Made by a program: the position numbers and the translations under genes
The notes under the pieces: generated by a model
What the model was told of the DNA's origin: nothing
Database searches by the model: none
The model's input: the letters and a program-made list of their open reading frames with translations, nothing else
NCBI RefSeq assembly: GCF_963678845.1
Contig: NZ_OY787464.1
Location: 868,001-932,000, forward strand
Direction: 5' to 3'
DNA from: an uncultured Bacteroides sp.
Lineage (GTDB): Bacteria > Bacteroidota > Bacteroidia > Bacteroidales > Bacteroidaceae
Length of the DNA stretch: 64,000 nt
In this document: piece by piece, positions 35,923-44,649 of the stretch
How the letters are laid out: each line of letters begins with the position of its first letter
Position numbering within the stretch: position 1 is the first letter of the stretch

Positions 35923-37236
35923 ATGTCTGAAAAAGAGCAACAAAGCTATCTAGGACCATTTATAACACTGGTCTTCTTATTCTTTATCGTCGGATTTCTA
36001 ACGACAGCAAACGGTCAGTTTCAAGGACCTTTGAAAGCAGCATTTTTAAGTAACGCAGGAGACCTGAAAAATACTTTTGCTACACTTATTTCATTTTCTT
36101 GGTTTTTAGCATACCCACTTACAGGAGGAATCGGTTCTTCATGGGTTACAAAATATGGATATAAAGGTACACTGGTTCGTGCATTATTAGTAATGATCAT
36201 TGGTTTGGGTATCTTTTTCTCATCATCCTGGTACACTGTACAGTTCCCTGGATCAAGCATACAGATTGCATCTGCAAATGTTCCAATGGGATACTTCATT
36301 TTCTTACTGGGCTCATTTGTTGTAGGTTCTGCCGCAACAATCCTGCAGGTGGTAATCAATCCTTATTTAACAGCATGTTATGTAAAAGGCACACAAGCCG
36401 TTCAACGTTTAAATATTGGTGGTTCATCTAACTCTATCGGTACTACTTTTGCCCCATTCTTCGTAACAGGTATTGTTTTTGGTGGTTTATCAATGGAAGA
36501 AGTTCAGCCAAGCCAGTTAATGGTACCATTTGTAGCATTAATGGTAGTAATTGCTGTTATCGTGGGTGTTCTTACAAAACTTTCTTTACCAGACATCCAG
36601 GGAACAAAGACAGAAGTCGGCGAAAAACTAGAAAAGAGCGTATGGTCATTCAGCCATTTAACATTAGGCGTTATTGCTATCTTCTTCTACGTTGGAGTTG
36701 AAGTAGCTATTGGTGCTAATATCAATCTTTATGCAATTGAAACACAAGGAAAAGCTGGATTATCATTCTTTGGAATGGATTCAGTTGGAATCTTTGGTAT
36801 TAAATTTGCAATTCCTGCCCTAATGGCAACATTATACTGGGGAGGTATGCTTATAGGTCGTTTGGTTTCAAGTTCATTGAGCAATGTATCTCCACGAGCT
36901 CAGCTTGCTGTTACTTCTGTTCTTGCAGCATGTTTTGCCATAGCTTCAATGATTACCGATAATCCTTGGTTACTTGCAGCTGTTGGTTTATTCCACTCTG
37001 TAATGTGGGGAGCTATCTTTACTTTATCAGTTGACAAACTTGGCAAATACACATCAAAAGCATCAGGTGTTTTCATGATTGGTGTTGTTGGTGGAGCTAT
37101 CATACCACTTTTACAAGGTATGCTTGCTGACGCATTAGGCGGATGGAGAATGACTTGGTTTGTGGTTATTTTAGGAGAATTATTTATCCTATATTACGCT
37201 TTACTTGGATCTAAAGTTAAGCAATCAGCAGAATAA
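35923..37236 (+). CDS. FHS-family sugar/proton symporter (glucose/galactose type MFS)
   Basis: A 437-residue major facilitator with about 12 transmembrane helices. The early segment (FLFFIVGFLTTANGQFQGPLKAAF) matches the FHS family (FucP/GluP), which takes up fucose, glucose or galactose by proton symport. The mid segment GSFVVGSAATILQVVINPYL contains the Asn-Pro-Tyr motif of the family. Its place between galM and galK points to galactose (and glucose) as substrate. A long hairpin follows before galK. Confidence 0.88.
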   Translation: MSEKEQQSYLGPFITLVFLFFIVGFLTTANGQFQGPLKAAFLSNAGDLKNTFATLISFSWFLAYPLTGGIGSSWVTKYGYKGTLVRALLVMIIGLGIFFSSSWYTVQFPGSSIQIASANVPMGYFIFLLGSFVVGSAATILQVVINPYLTACYVKGTQAVQRLNIGGSSNSIGTTFAPFFVTGIVFGGLSMEEVQPSQLMVPFVALMVVIAVIVGVLTKLSLPDIQGTKTEVGEKLEKSVWSFSHLTLGVIAIFFYVGVEVAIGANINLYAIETQGKAGLSFFGMDSVGIFGIKFAIPALMATLYWGGMLIGRLVSSSLSNVSPRAQLAVTSVLAACFAIASMITDNPWLLAAVGLFHSVMWGAIFTLSVDKLGKYTSKASGVFMIGVVGGAIIPLLQGMLADALGGWRMTWFVVILGELFILYYALLGSKVKQSAE

Positions 37237-37246
37237 TATAAATATA

Positions 37247-37286
37247 ATGATCTAAGCCTCTTCTTCACAGAAGAGACTTAGATCAT
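37247..37286 (+). repeat. Intercistronic hairpin before galK
   Basis: Arms 37247-37263 and 37270-37286 form a 17-bp stem with one mismatch and a 6-nt loop. There is no U tract after it, and galK starts 25 nt later. It could protect the 3' end of the transporter message or weaken readthrough into galK. Confidence 0.65.
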
Positions 37287-37311
37287 GTTACTTTAAATAA
37301 AAACACGAATT

Positions 37312-38463
37312 ATGGATATTGAATATGTAAGAAGTCGCTTTGCAAAGCACTTTGACGGAGCAGTAGGCTCTGTATATGCGTCTCCAGGACGTATCAATCT
37401 TATCGGAGAACACACAGACTACAATGGTGGATTTGTATTTCCAGGAGCTATCGACAAAGGAATGATGGCCGAAATCAAGATTAATGGTACAGATAAAGTC
37501 AGAGCTTATTCTATTGATTTAAAAGATTATACCGAATTTGGATTGAACGAAGAAGATGCTCCACACGCAAGCTGGGCAAGATATATTTTCGGAGTATGCC
37601 GTGAAATCATCAAAAGAGGTGGCAAGATTCAAGGATTCGATACTGTTTTTGCAGGTGATGTGCCTCTGGGTGCAGGAATGTCTTCATCAGCAGCATTGGA
37701 AAGCACTTACGCTTTTGCATTGAACGAAATGTTCAACTGCGGTATCGATAAGTTTGAACTGGCAAAGATTGGTCAGGCTACAGAACATAACTACTGTGGT
37801 GTTAATTGTGGTATTATGGACCAGTTTGCTTCAGTATTTGGTAAAGCAGGTAGCTTAATCCGTTTAGACTGCCGTTCTTTGGAATACAAATACTATCCAT
37901 TCAACCCAACAGGATACAAAGTCGTATTATTAGACTCAGTTGTTAAGCATGAACTTGCTTCATCTGCATATAACAAACGCCGTCAGTCCTGCGAAACAGT
38001 TGTGGCTGCTATCAAAAAGAACCACCCATCAGTTGAATTCCTTCGCGATTGCACTATGGAAATGCTTCAGGCAGTGAAAGCTGACGTAACTGAAGAAGAC
38101 TACATGCGTGCTGAATATGTTATTGAAGAAATACAACGTGTACTTGATGTTTGCGACGCTTTGGAAAAAGGAGATTATGAAACTGTAGGTGAAAAGATGT
38201 ATGGCACACACCACGGTATGAGTAAGCTTTACGAAGTAAGCTGTGAAGAACTAGATTTCTTGAATGACTGCGCTAAGAAAAACGGTGTGACTGGCTCACG
38301 CGTTATGGGTGGCGGATTTGGTGGATGTACCATCAATTTAGTAAAAGAAGAACTTTATGACGCATTTATTGCTGATGCAAAAGAATCTTTCAAAGCTAAA
38401 TTTGGCAGAAGTCCTAAAGTATATGATGTGGTTATCAGTGACGGTTCCCGCAAATTAGCTTAA
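37312..38463 (+). CDS. galK: Galactokinase
   Basis: This GHMP kinase phosphorylates alpha-D-galactose at C1, the first committed Leloir step. The 383-residue sequence has all signatures: GRINLIGEHTDYNGG (galactokinase signature), the ATP loop PLGAGMSSSAALE, the catalytic Asp in CGIMDQFASVFG, and GSRVMGGGFGGCTINL near the C-terminus. The downstream terminator is strong. galT and galE are not in the window. Confidence 0.95.
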   Translation: MDIEYVRSRFAKHFDGAVGSVYASPGRINLIGEHTDYNGGFVFPGAIDKGMMAEIKINGTDKVRAYSIDLKDYTEFGLNEEDAPHASWARYIFGVCREIIKRGGKIQGFDTVFAGDVPLGAGMSSSAALESTYAFALNEMFNCGIDKFELAKIGQATEHNYCGVNCGIMDQFASVFGKAGSLIRLDCRSLEYKYYPFNPTGYKVVLLDSVVKHELASSAYNKRRQSCETVVAAIKKNHPSVEFLRDCTMEMLQAVKADVTEEDYMRAEYVIEEIQRVLDVCDALEKGDYETVGEKMYGTHHGMSKLYEVSCEELDFLNDCAKKNGVTGSRVMGGGFGGCTINLVKEELYDAFIADAKESFKAKFGRSPKVYDVVISDGSRKLA

Positions 38464-38488
38464 AAATAAGTATTTCCTTATTATATAA

Positions 38489-38527
38489 GGTGTATCATTC
38501 TTTGTTGAATGATACACCTTTTTTTGT
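38489..38527 (+). terminator. Rho-independent terminator after galK
   Basis: GGTGTATCATTC (38489-38500) pairs perfectly with 38507-38518 across a 6-nt loop and is followed by nine T residues. Confidence 0.95.
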
Positions 38528-38612
38528 GCTATGTTAAACACCTTATTTCCTCAATTTTATTTTCATTTTCTGCTATATAACATACTATAAACTATATAAT
38601 CATATCAAATTA

Positions 38613-38629
38613 AGTGTTACTTTTACACT
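38613..38629. promoter_or_regulatory. Palindrome AGTGT-N7-ACACT before the arabinose operon
   Basis: A 5-bp inverted repeat with a 7-nt centre, 31 nt before the secreted mutarotase gene that opens the araR/araD/araA/araB run. Its position suits an operator for the AraR encoded in the operon. No second copy was found in the window, so this is weakly supported. Confidence 0.3.
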
Positions 38630-38659
38630 CAATAAATATTACCTTAAAACCATAGAGAA

Positions 38660-39799
38660 ATGAAGAAATTTTGGTTAACACTAAGCATTGCCGCAGCTAT
38701 ACTGACATCCTGCGCCAATAAATCTCAGCAAGGAGCTACACTTTCTGGACTAAAAGCAGAAAACTTCAAGTCAGAAGTAAAAGGGAAACAGACAAATCTG
38801 TACATCCTCAAGAACAAAGCCGGAATGGAAGTATGCATTACAAACTTCGGCGGAAGAATTGTTTCTATTATGGTACCTGATAAAAAAGGTAAAATGCAGG
38901 ATGTTGTACTTGGTTTTGACAGCATTACAAATTATATCCATACCCCAAGTGACTTTGGAGCATCTATAGGAAGATACGCAAATCGTATTAATCAAGGTAA
39001 ATTTGTACTTGATAAAGATACAATCCAATTACCTAAAAATAACTTCGGACACTGTCTGCACGGAGGACCGGAAGGATGGCAATATCAGGTGTATGATGCT
39101 AAGCAACTTAATGACAGTTGCATTGAGCTTACCCGCATTTCTCCAGACAAAGATTCTAATTTCCCTGGAAAAGTTGTAGCTAAAGTTACCTACAAGCTTA
39201 CTTCAGACAATGCTATAGATATTAGCTATGAAGCTACAACTGATAAGAAAACAATTATAAATATGACTAACCACTCATATTTCAACTTATCAGGAGATCC
39301 AAAAAATATTATCACAGATAATACACTTTACGTTAATGCGGATAAATTCACTCCAGTAGACAGTACCTTTATGACTACCGGTGAAATTCTTCCGGTTAAA
39401 AACACTCCAATGGATTTCACAACTCCAAAAATTGTAAGTAAAGATATTGATAAGTACGATTATGTACAACTAAAGAACGGAAATGGTTATGATCATAACT
39501 GGGTATTGAATACTGCAGGAGATATGACTAAGTTAGCAGCCAAGCTTTCCTCTCCTATCAGTGGTATCACTCTGGAAGTATATACAAACGAACCGGGAAT
39601 ACAGGTTTACACAGGAAACTTCCTTGACGGAAAAGTAAAAGGTAAACGCGGTATTGTATATAACAAACGTGTTGGTATCTGCCTTGAAACGCAACATTAC
39701 CCTGACAGCCCTAATAAAAAAGACTGGCCATCTGTTATCCTTGAACCAGGACAAACATATAAGAGCCACTGTATTTTTAAATTCTCTGTTGAAAAATAA
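38660..39799 (+). CDS. Aldose 1-epimerase, lipoprotein (periplasmic)
   Basis: A 379-residue mutarotase with a lipoprotein signal (lipobox ILTSC, Cys 18), so it acts in the envelope, unlike the cytoplasmic copy at 34773. Catalytic motifs are conserved: SIGRYANRINQG, FGHCLHGGPEGW (His), MTNHSYFNLSG (His) and ICLETQHYPDSPNKKDWPS (Glu). It probably equilibrates anomers of sugars released by secreted glycosidases before uptake. It is the first gene of the arabinose operon, 27 nt before araR. Confidence 0.9.
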   Translation: MKKFWLTLSIAAAILTSCANKSQQGATLSGLKAENFKSEVKGKQTNLYILKNKAGMEVCITNFGGRIVSIMVPDKKGKMQDVVLGFDSITNYIHTPSDFGASIGRYANRINQGKFVLDKDTIQLPKNNFGHCLHGGPEGWQYQVYDAKQLNDSCIELTRISPDKDSNFPGKVVAKVTYKLTSDNAIDISYEATTDKKTIINMTNHSYFNLSGDPKNIITDNTLYVNADKFTPVDSTFMTTGEILPVKNTPMDFTTPKIVSKDIDKYDYVQLKNGNGYDHNWVLNTAGDMTKLAAKLSSPISGITLEVYTNEPGIQVYTGNFLDGKVKGKRGIVYNKRVGICLETQHYPDSPNKKDWPSVILEPGQTYKSHCIFKFSVEK

Positions 39800-39826
39800 A
39801 AAAAAGACAGAACTATTCTATAAAGC

Positions 39827-40501
39827 ATGAATTATTATAGTCACGAGAAACAATTCTATGTAGCTGTCGACTGTATCATTTTTGGATTTAACCAAGGAGA
39901 ATTAAGCCTCCTGTTACTAAAACGTAACTTTGAGCCGGCCATGGGAGAATGGTCACTTATGGGTGGATTTGTCCAGGAAAAAGAGAGCGTTGATAATGCA
40001 GCCAAAAGAGTATTGAATCAGCTAACAGGATTGGAAGAAGTGTATATGGAACAAGTCGGAATATTCGGAGATATTAATCGTGATCCGGGAGAACGTGTTG
40101 TCTCTGCAGCATATTATGCCATGATCAATATTAACGAATATGACCGCGAACTAGTGCAGAAACATAATGCCTACTGGATAAACATCAATGAAGTGCCGCC
40201 ACTTATCTTTGACCATAAGTTAATGGTAGAAAAAGCACGGGATGTGATGAAGCAGAAAGCCAGTAACGAACCAATAGGATTCAATCTTCTGCCAAAGTTG
40301 TTCACACTCACTCAGCTACAAAGTCTCTATGAAGCAATATATGGAGAAGTCATTGACAAGCGGAATTTCCGCAAACGAGTAGCAGAAATGGACTATATAG
40401 AGAAAACCGATAAAATAGATAAATCAGGATCAAAGCGTGGAGCTTACTTATACAAATTCAATAATAAGATTTACAAAAAAGATCCGAAATTTAAGTTATA
40501 A
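39827..40501 (+). CDS. araR: NUDIX-domain transcriptional regulator of arabinose use (AraR/NrtR family)
   Basis: A 224-residue regulator. The N-terminal half is a NUDIX fold and the C-terminal half a winged helix (LFTLTQLQSLYEAIYGEVIDKRNFRKRVAEMDYI...RGAYLY). The NUDIX box is degenerate: in GFVQEKESVDNAAKRVLNQLTG the catalytic RExxEE Glu residues are replaced by Val, Gln and Leu, so it should bind a ligand without hydrolysing it. An AraR of this type is known to respond to L-arabinose in Bacteroides thetaiotaomicron, and this gene's position in the ara operon fits. It is followed 10 nt later by araD. Confidence 0.85.
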   Translation: MNYYSHEKQFYVAVDCIIFGFNQGELSLLLLKRNFEPAMGEWSLMGGFVQEKESVDNAAKRVLNQLTGLEEVYMEQVGIFGDINRDPGERVVSAAYYAMININEYDRELVQKHNAYWININEVPPLIFDHKLMVEKARDVMKQKASNEPIGFNLLPKLFTLTQLQSLYEAIYGEVIDKRNFRKRVAEMDYIEKTDKIDKSGSKRGAYLYKFNNKIYKKDPKFKL

Positions 40502-40511
40502 TAAAATAAGT

Positions 40512-41198
40512 ATGTTAGAGACTTTAAAAGAAAAAGTATTCCGTGAGAACCTGGAACTGGTAAAACACGGACTGGTAATCTTCACATGGGGAAACGTTTC
40601 GGCTATTGACCGTGCAAGCGGACTTGTAGTTATTAAACCCAGTGGAGTATCTTATGACGATATGAAAGCAGAAGATATGGTTGTGGTTGACCTTGACGGC
40701 AATGTGGTTGAAGGCAAACTGAAACCATCATCAGACACTCCTACCCATGTAGCGCTTTATAAAGCTTTTTCAGAAATAGGCGGAGTAGTTCATACACATT
40801 CCACTTATGCAACAGCGTGGGCTCAGGCTGGGATTGATTTACCAAACATTGGTACTACCCATGCAGATTATTTCCATGACGCCATTCCCTGTACTGCCGA
40901 TATGACAAAGGAAGAAGTAGAAGGAGCCTATGAACTGGAAACCGGTAATGTAATTATTAAGAGATTCGAAGGCATAAACCCTGTTCATACTCCGGGCGTA
41001 CTTGTAAAGAACCACGGACCTTTCTCCTGGGGAAAAGATGCTGCTGATGCAGTACATAACGCTGTAGTGATGGAGCAAGTTGCAAAAATGGCTTCTATTG
41101 CTTACACAGTAAATCCGGCACTGACAATGAACCCTTTGCTGGTAGAAAAACATTTCAATCGTAAACACGGTCCCGGAGCTTATTACGGACAAAAGTAA
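40512..41198 (+). CDS. araD: L-ribulose-5-phosphate 4-epimerase
   Basis: A class II aldolase-fold zinc enzyme that converts L-ribulose-5-P to D-xylulose-5-P. Start codon 40512 (MLETLKEKVF) was chosen because it lies 10 nt after araR; a longer frame from 40437 would overlap araR by 65 nt. At 228 residues it is of normal length. Zinc ligands are visible in VVHTHSTYATAWAQ (two His) and the later HTPGVLVKNHGPFSW (His); GNVSAID and KPSGVSYDDM form the phosphate site. Confidence 0.93.
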   Translation: MLETLKEKVFRENLELVKHGLVIFTWGNVSAIDRASGLVVIKPSGVSYDDMKAEDMVVVDLDGNVVEGKLKPSSDTPTHVALYKAFSEIGGVVHTHSTYATAWAQAGIDLPNIGTTHADYFHDAIPCTADMTKEEVEGAYELETGNVIIKRFEGINPVHTPGVLVKNHGPFSWGKDAADAVHNAVVMEQVAKMASIAYTVNPALTMNPLLVEKHFNRKHGPGAYYGQK

Positions 41199-41263
41199 TA
41201 GGTCAATCAGGAAAAAATAATCAGAGTTATTAGATTTTAGAATAATATTAAAATTAGAAAATT

Positions 41264-42766
41264 ATGGCATTTCAAGATTTCGAAGTATGGTTTGTAACCG
41301 GAGCACAGCTCCTTTACGGAGGCGATGCAGTTATCGCTGTTGATGCACACTCTAACGAGATAGTAAAAGGACTTAATCAATCAGGTAATCTTCCTGTAAA
41401 AGTTGTATATAAAGGAACTGTAAACTCTGCAGCAGAAGTAACAGCTACTATGAGAGCAGCAAACAATGAAAGCAAATGTATCGGTATCATTACCTGGATG
41501 CACACTTTCTCTCCTGCTAAAATGTGGATTCACGGATTGCAGGAATTGAAGAAACCACTTCTTCACTTCCACACACAGTTCAACAAAGAAATTCCATGGA
41601 ACGAAATGGATATGGACTTCATGAACCTGAACCAGTCAGCTCACGGAGACCGCGAATTTGGTCACATGGTTACTCGTCTTCGCAAAAACCGCAAAGTAGT
41701 TGTTGGTCACTGGCAGGATCCTAAAGCTCACGCTAAGATCGCAGTTTGGATGCGTGTAGCTGCTGCATGGGCTGATGCTCAGGATATGCTTATCATCCGT
41801 TTCGGTGACAACATGAACAATGTAGCTGTAACCGATGGTGATAAAGTAGAAGCAGAAATGCGTCTTGGTTATCACGTTGATTACTATCCAATTGGCGACC
41901 TTGTAGCAGTTCAGGATACAGTAACAGATGCAGAAATTGCTGAATTGGTAAAAGTATACGAAAGCGAATATACATTGGCTCCTAACGCCAAAGAAGGTGG
42001 AAAAGACCGCAAACAAGTTGTTGAAGCAGCTCGTGGAGAACTAGCTCTTCGCAAATTCTTAAAAGCAAAAGGTGCTAAAGGATTTACAACAAACTTTGAT
42101 GCATTACACGGAATAGACCAACTTCCAGGGCTTGCTTCTCAACGTTTGATGGCCGAAGGTTACGGTTTCGGAGCTGAAGGCGACTGGAAAACTGCTGCTT
42201 TGTACCGCACAATGTGGTTCATGGGCCAAGGATTAGAAGGTGGTGCTTCCTTCCTTGAAGATTACACATTGAACTTTGACGGAGCAAACAGCGCTATTCT
42301 TCAGGCACACATGCTGGAAGTTTGTCCACTTATCGCTGATGCAAAACCAAAATTAGAAGTTCACCCATTAGGTATTGGTGGGAAGAACGATCCTGCTCGT
42401 TTGGTATTTACAACTCACGAAGGAACCGGAGTTGCTGCTACAGTAGTAGATATGGGTAACCGTTTCCGCATGATTGTAAACCAGGTAGACGTTATCAAAT
42501 CTAAACCACTTCCTAAATTGCCAGTTGCTTCTGCACTTTGGATTCCACAACCAAGCTTCGAAGTAGGCGCTCACGCATGGATCCTTGCAGGTGGAACACA
42601 CCACACAAGCTTCTCTTTCGCATTGACTCAGGAATATCTTGAAGACTATGCTGAAATGGCAGGTATCGAAATGGTTGTTATCGACAAAGACACAACTATC
42701 AGCAACTTCAAAAAAGAATTGCGTACAAATGAAATTTATTACCTGTTAAACAAAGCTTTATCTTAA
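41264..42766 (+). CDS. araA: L-arabinose isomerase
   Basis: This 500-residue enzyme converts L-arabinose to L-ribulose. It starts with the typical EVWFVTGAQLLYGGDA. The central region has TWMHTFSPAKMWI and LLHFHTQFNKEIPW. The metal-binding and catalytic Glu/His residues lie in the 300-450 region (EGGASFLEDYTLNF, HEGTG, and AHAWILAGGTHHTSFS near the C-terminus). The length matches E. coli AraA. It sits 9 nt before araB. Confidence 0.96.
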   Translation: MAFQDFEVWFVTGAQLLYGGDAVIAVDAHSNEIVKGLNQSGNLPVKVVYKGTVNSAAEVTATMRAANNESKCIGIITWMHTFSPAKMWIHGLQELKKPLLHFHTQFNKEIPWNEMDMDFMNLNQSAHGDREFGHMVTRLRKNRKVVVGHWQDPKAHAKIAVWMRVAAAWADAQDMLIIRFGDNMNNVAVTDGDKVEAEMRLGYHVDYYPIGDLVAVQDTVTDAEIAELVKVYESEYTLAPNAKEGGKDRKQVVEAARGELALRKFLKAKGAKGFTTNFDALHGIDQLPGLASQRLMAEGYGFGAEGDWKTAALYRTMWFMGQGLEGGASFLEDYTLNFDGANSAILQAHMLEVCPLIADAKPKLEVHPLGIGGKNDPARLVFTTHEGTGVAATVVDMGNRFRMIVNQVDVIKSKPLPKLPVASALWIPQPSFEVGAHAWILAGGTHHTSFSFALTQEYLEDYAEMAGIEMVVIDKDTTISNFKKELRTNEIYYLLNKALS

Positions 42767-42775
42767 TAAGCCAGT

Positions 42776-44449
42776 ATGGAAAAGAAATATGTTATAGGAT
42801 TAGATTACGGCAGTGATTCTGCTCGTGCCATCATCGTTGATGCACTGACCGGGGAAGAATTAGCTACAGCCGTAAAATACTATCCTCGCTGGACAGAAGG
42901 TAAATATTGCAATCCTGCAAACAATCAATATCGTCAGCATCCGCTTGATTATATTGAAGTACTGGAAGCTACTGTTAAGGAATCATTGGCTAAATGTCCT
43001 GCAGGTACTGCAGAACAGGTTGTTGGTATTGCTTTCGATACAACCGGTAGTACTCCTGTATTCACAAATGAAGCAGGTACTCCCCTATCTTTACTTCCTG
43101 AATTTGCAGAGAACCCAAATGCGATGTTCGTACTTTGGAAAGATCACACAGCAGTAAAAGAAGCTGCTGAGATCAACAAACTTTGTAAAGAATGGAAGAT
43201 TGACTATTCTGCTTATGAAGGAGGAATTTACTCTTCTGAATGGTTCTGGGCTAAAGCATTGCACGTACTTCGTGAAGATGAAGCTGTTCGTAAGAGCGCT
43301 TACTCAATCGTTGAACACTGCGAGTGGCTTCCAGCTATTCTTACAGGTGTAACAAAATCAAAAGATATAGTAAGAAGTCGTTGTGCCGAAGGTCATAAAG
43401 CTATGTGGCATGAGAAATGGGGCGGACTTCCCGCTGAAGACTTCCTTGTAGCACTTGATCCTGTTTTAGCTGGTTTGCGTGATCGTCTCTTCACAGAAAC
43501 TAAAACTGCTGATGAAGTAGTTGGTCACCTTACAGAAGAATGGGCAAAACGCCTTGGCCTTACAACTAAAGTTGTTGTTGCCGGCGGAGCATTCGACTGT
43601 CACATGGGAGCTGTAGGATCAGGTGTAACACCTCGCACACTTGTACGTATTATCGGTACTTCAACTTGTGATATCATGGTTTCTTCTTACGAGGAAATGG
43701 GTGATAAACTGATCAAGGGTATCTGCGGACAGGTTGACGGTTCAGTAATCCCAGGCTATGTAGGTCTGGAAGCTGGTCAGTCTGCTTTCGGTGACATCTA
43801 CGCATGGTTCAAACGAGTTCTTGAATTCCCAATCAAACAGATTGTTGGCAACAGCAAACTGATTGACGAAGCAACAAAAGCTAAGTTGGTTGACGAAGCA
43901 TGTAGCCAGATTATCCCTGCATTAACAAAAGAAGCTGAACTGATTCCTATCAGCGAAAGCACAGTTATTGCAACAGACTGGATGAACGGTCGCCGTACTC
44001 CTGATGCTAACCAGATGTTGAAAGGAACAATCACCGGACTTACTTTGGGCAGCTCAGCTCCACGTATCTTCCGCGCATTGGTTGAAGCAACAGCATTTGG
44101 TTCTAAAGCCATTGTTGACCGTTTCCGCAGTGAAGGCGTACAAATTGATGCTGTAATTGGTATCGGAGGTATTTCTCTGAAATCACCATTCGTAATGCAA
44201 ACACTGTCTGACGTTCTTAACATGCCAATCAAAGTATGTAAAACAGAACAAGCTTGTGCATTAGGTGCTGCCATGTTTGCCGCTACCGCTGCCGGTGTTT
44301 ACGGCAAAGTGGAAGAAGCACAAAAGGCAATGGGCTCAGGATTTGCTAACGAATACCATCCAAATGCTGAAAACGCAAAAGCATACGAAGCTATATATGA
44401 ACAATATATTAAAGTAGGACAATTGACAGAAAAAGAATTGTTCAGCTAA
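42776..44449 (+). CDS. araB: Ribulokinase
   Basis: An FGGY-family kinase of 557 residues that phosphorylates L-ribulose at O5. The first ATP-binding loop is YVIGLDYGSDSARAIIVD. A catalytic Asp is expected in VVVAGGAFDCHMGAVGSG. Later glycine-rich motifs are RIIGTSTCDIM and IGIGGISLKSPFVMQTLSD. The length and motifs fit AraB, not xylulokinase. It ends the arabinose operon and is followed by a long stem-loop. Confidence 0.95.
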   Translation: MEKKYVIGLDYGSDSARAIIVDALTGEELATAVKYYPRWTEGKYCNPANNQYRQHPLDYIEVLEATVKESLAKCPAGTAEQVVGIAFDTTGSTPVFTNEAGTPLSLLPEFAENPNAMFVLWKDHTAVKEAAEINKLCKEWKIDYSAYEGGIYSSEWFWAKALHVLREDEAVRKSAYSIVEHCEWLPAILTGVTKSKDIVRSRCAEGHKAMWHEKWGGLPAEDFLVALDPVLAGLRDRLFTETKTADEVVGHLTEEWAKRLGLTTKVVVAGGAFDCHMGAVGSGVTPRTLVRIIGTSTCDIMVSSYEEMGDKLIKGICGQVDGSVIPGYVGLEAGQSAFGDIYAWFKRVLEFPIKQIVGNSKLIDEATKAKLVDEACSQIIPALTKEAELIPISESTVIATDWMNGRRTPDANQMLKGTITGLTLGSSAPRIFRALVEATAFGSKAIVDRFRSEGVQIDAVIGIGGISLKSPFVMQTLSDVLNMPIKVCKTEQACALGAAMFAATAAGVYGKVEEAQKAMGSGFANEYHPNAENAKAYEAIYEQYIKVGQLTEKELFS

Positions 44450-44460
44450 CAAATCTTCAT

Positions 44461-44553
44461 AAACGAGGCAGGAAAAGGAAGTAGTCGACTTAACGTCTTT
44501 CAGGCAAATTACTTATTGTATTTTACCTTATAAACTTCCCTTCCTGCCTCGTT
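44461..44553 (+). repeat. Long-loop stem after araB
   Basis: AAACGAGGCAGGAA (44461-44474) pairs perfectly with 44540-44553, and inner AGGAAGT/AACTTCC segments extend the pairing after a small bulge. The enclosed loop is about 50-60 nt. Only a weak T stretch follows. It is probably the 3' end structure of the ara operon. Confidence 0.6.
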
Positions 44554-44616
44554 TCTTACCGTTTTAACCAGATTAAAAAAACACTCTTTCCTAACAGATT
44601 ATTAGTCACAAACCAT

Positions 44617-44624
44617 TATCTTTG
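44617..44624 (+). promoter_or_regulatory. Promoter -7 element of the transketolase gene
   Basis: TATCTTTG matches TAnnTTTG, 25 nt before the start codon at 44650. It separates tkt-rpiB from the ara operon as an independent transcript. Confidence 0.55.
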
Positions 44625-44649
44625 CAGGAAACTTAATGAATTAATATTT

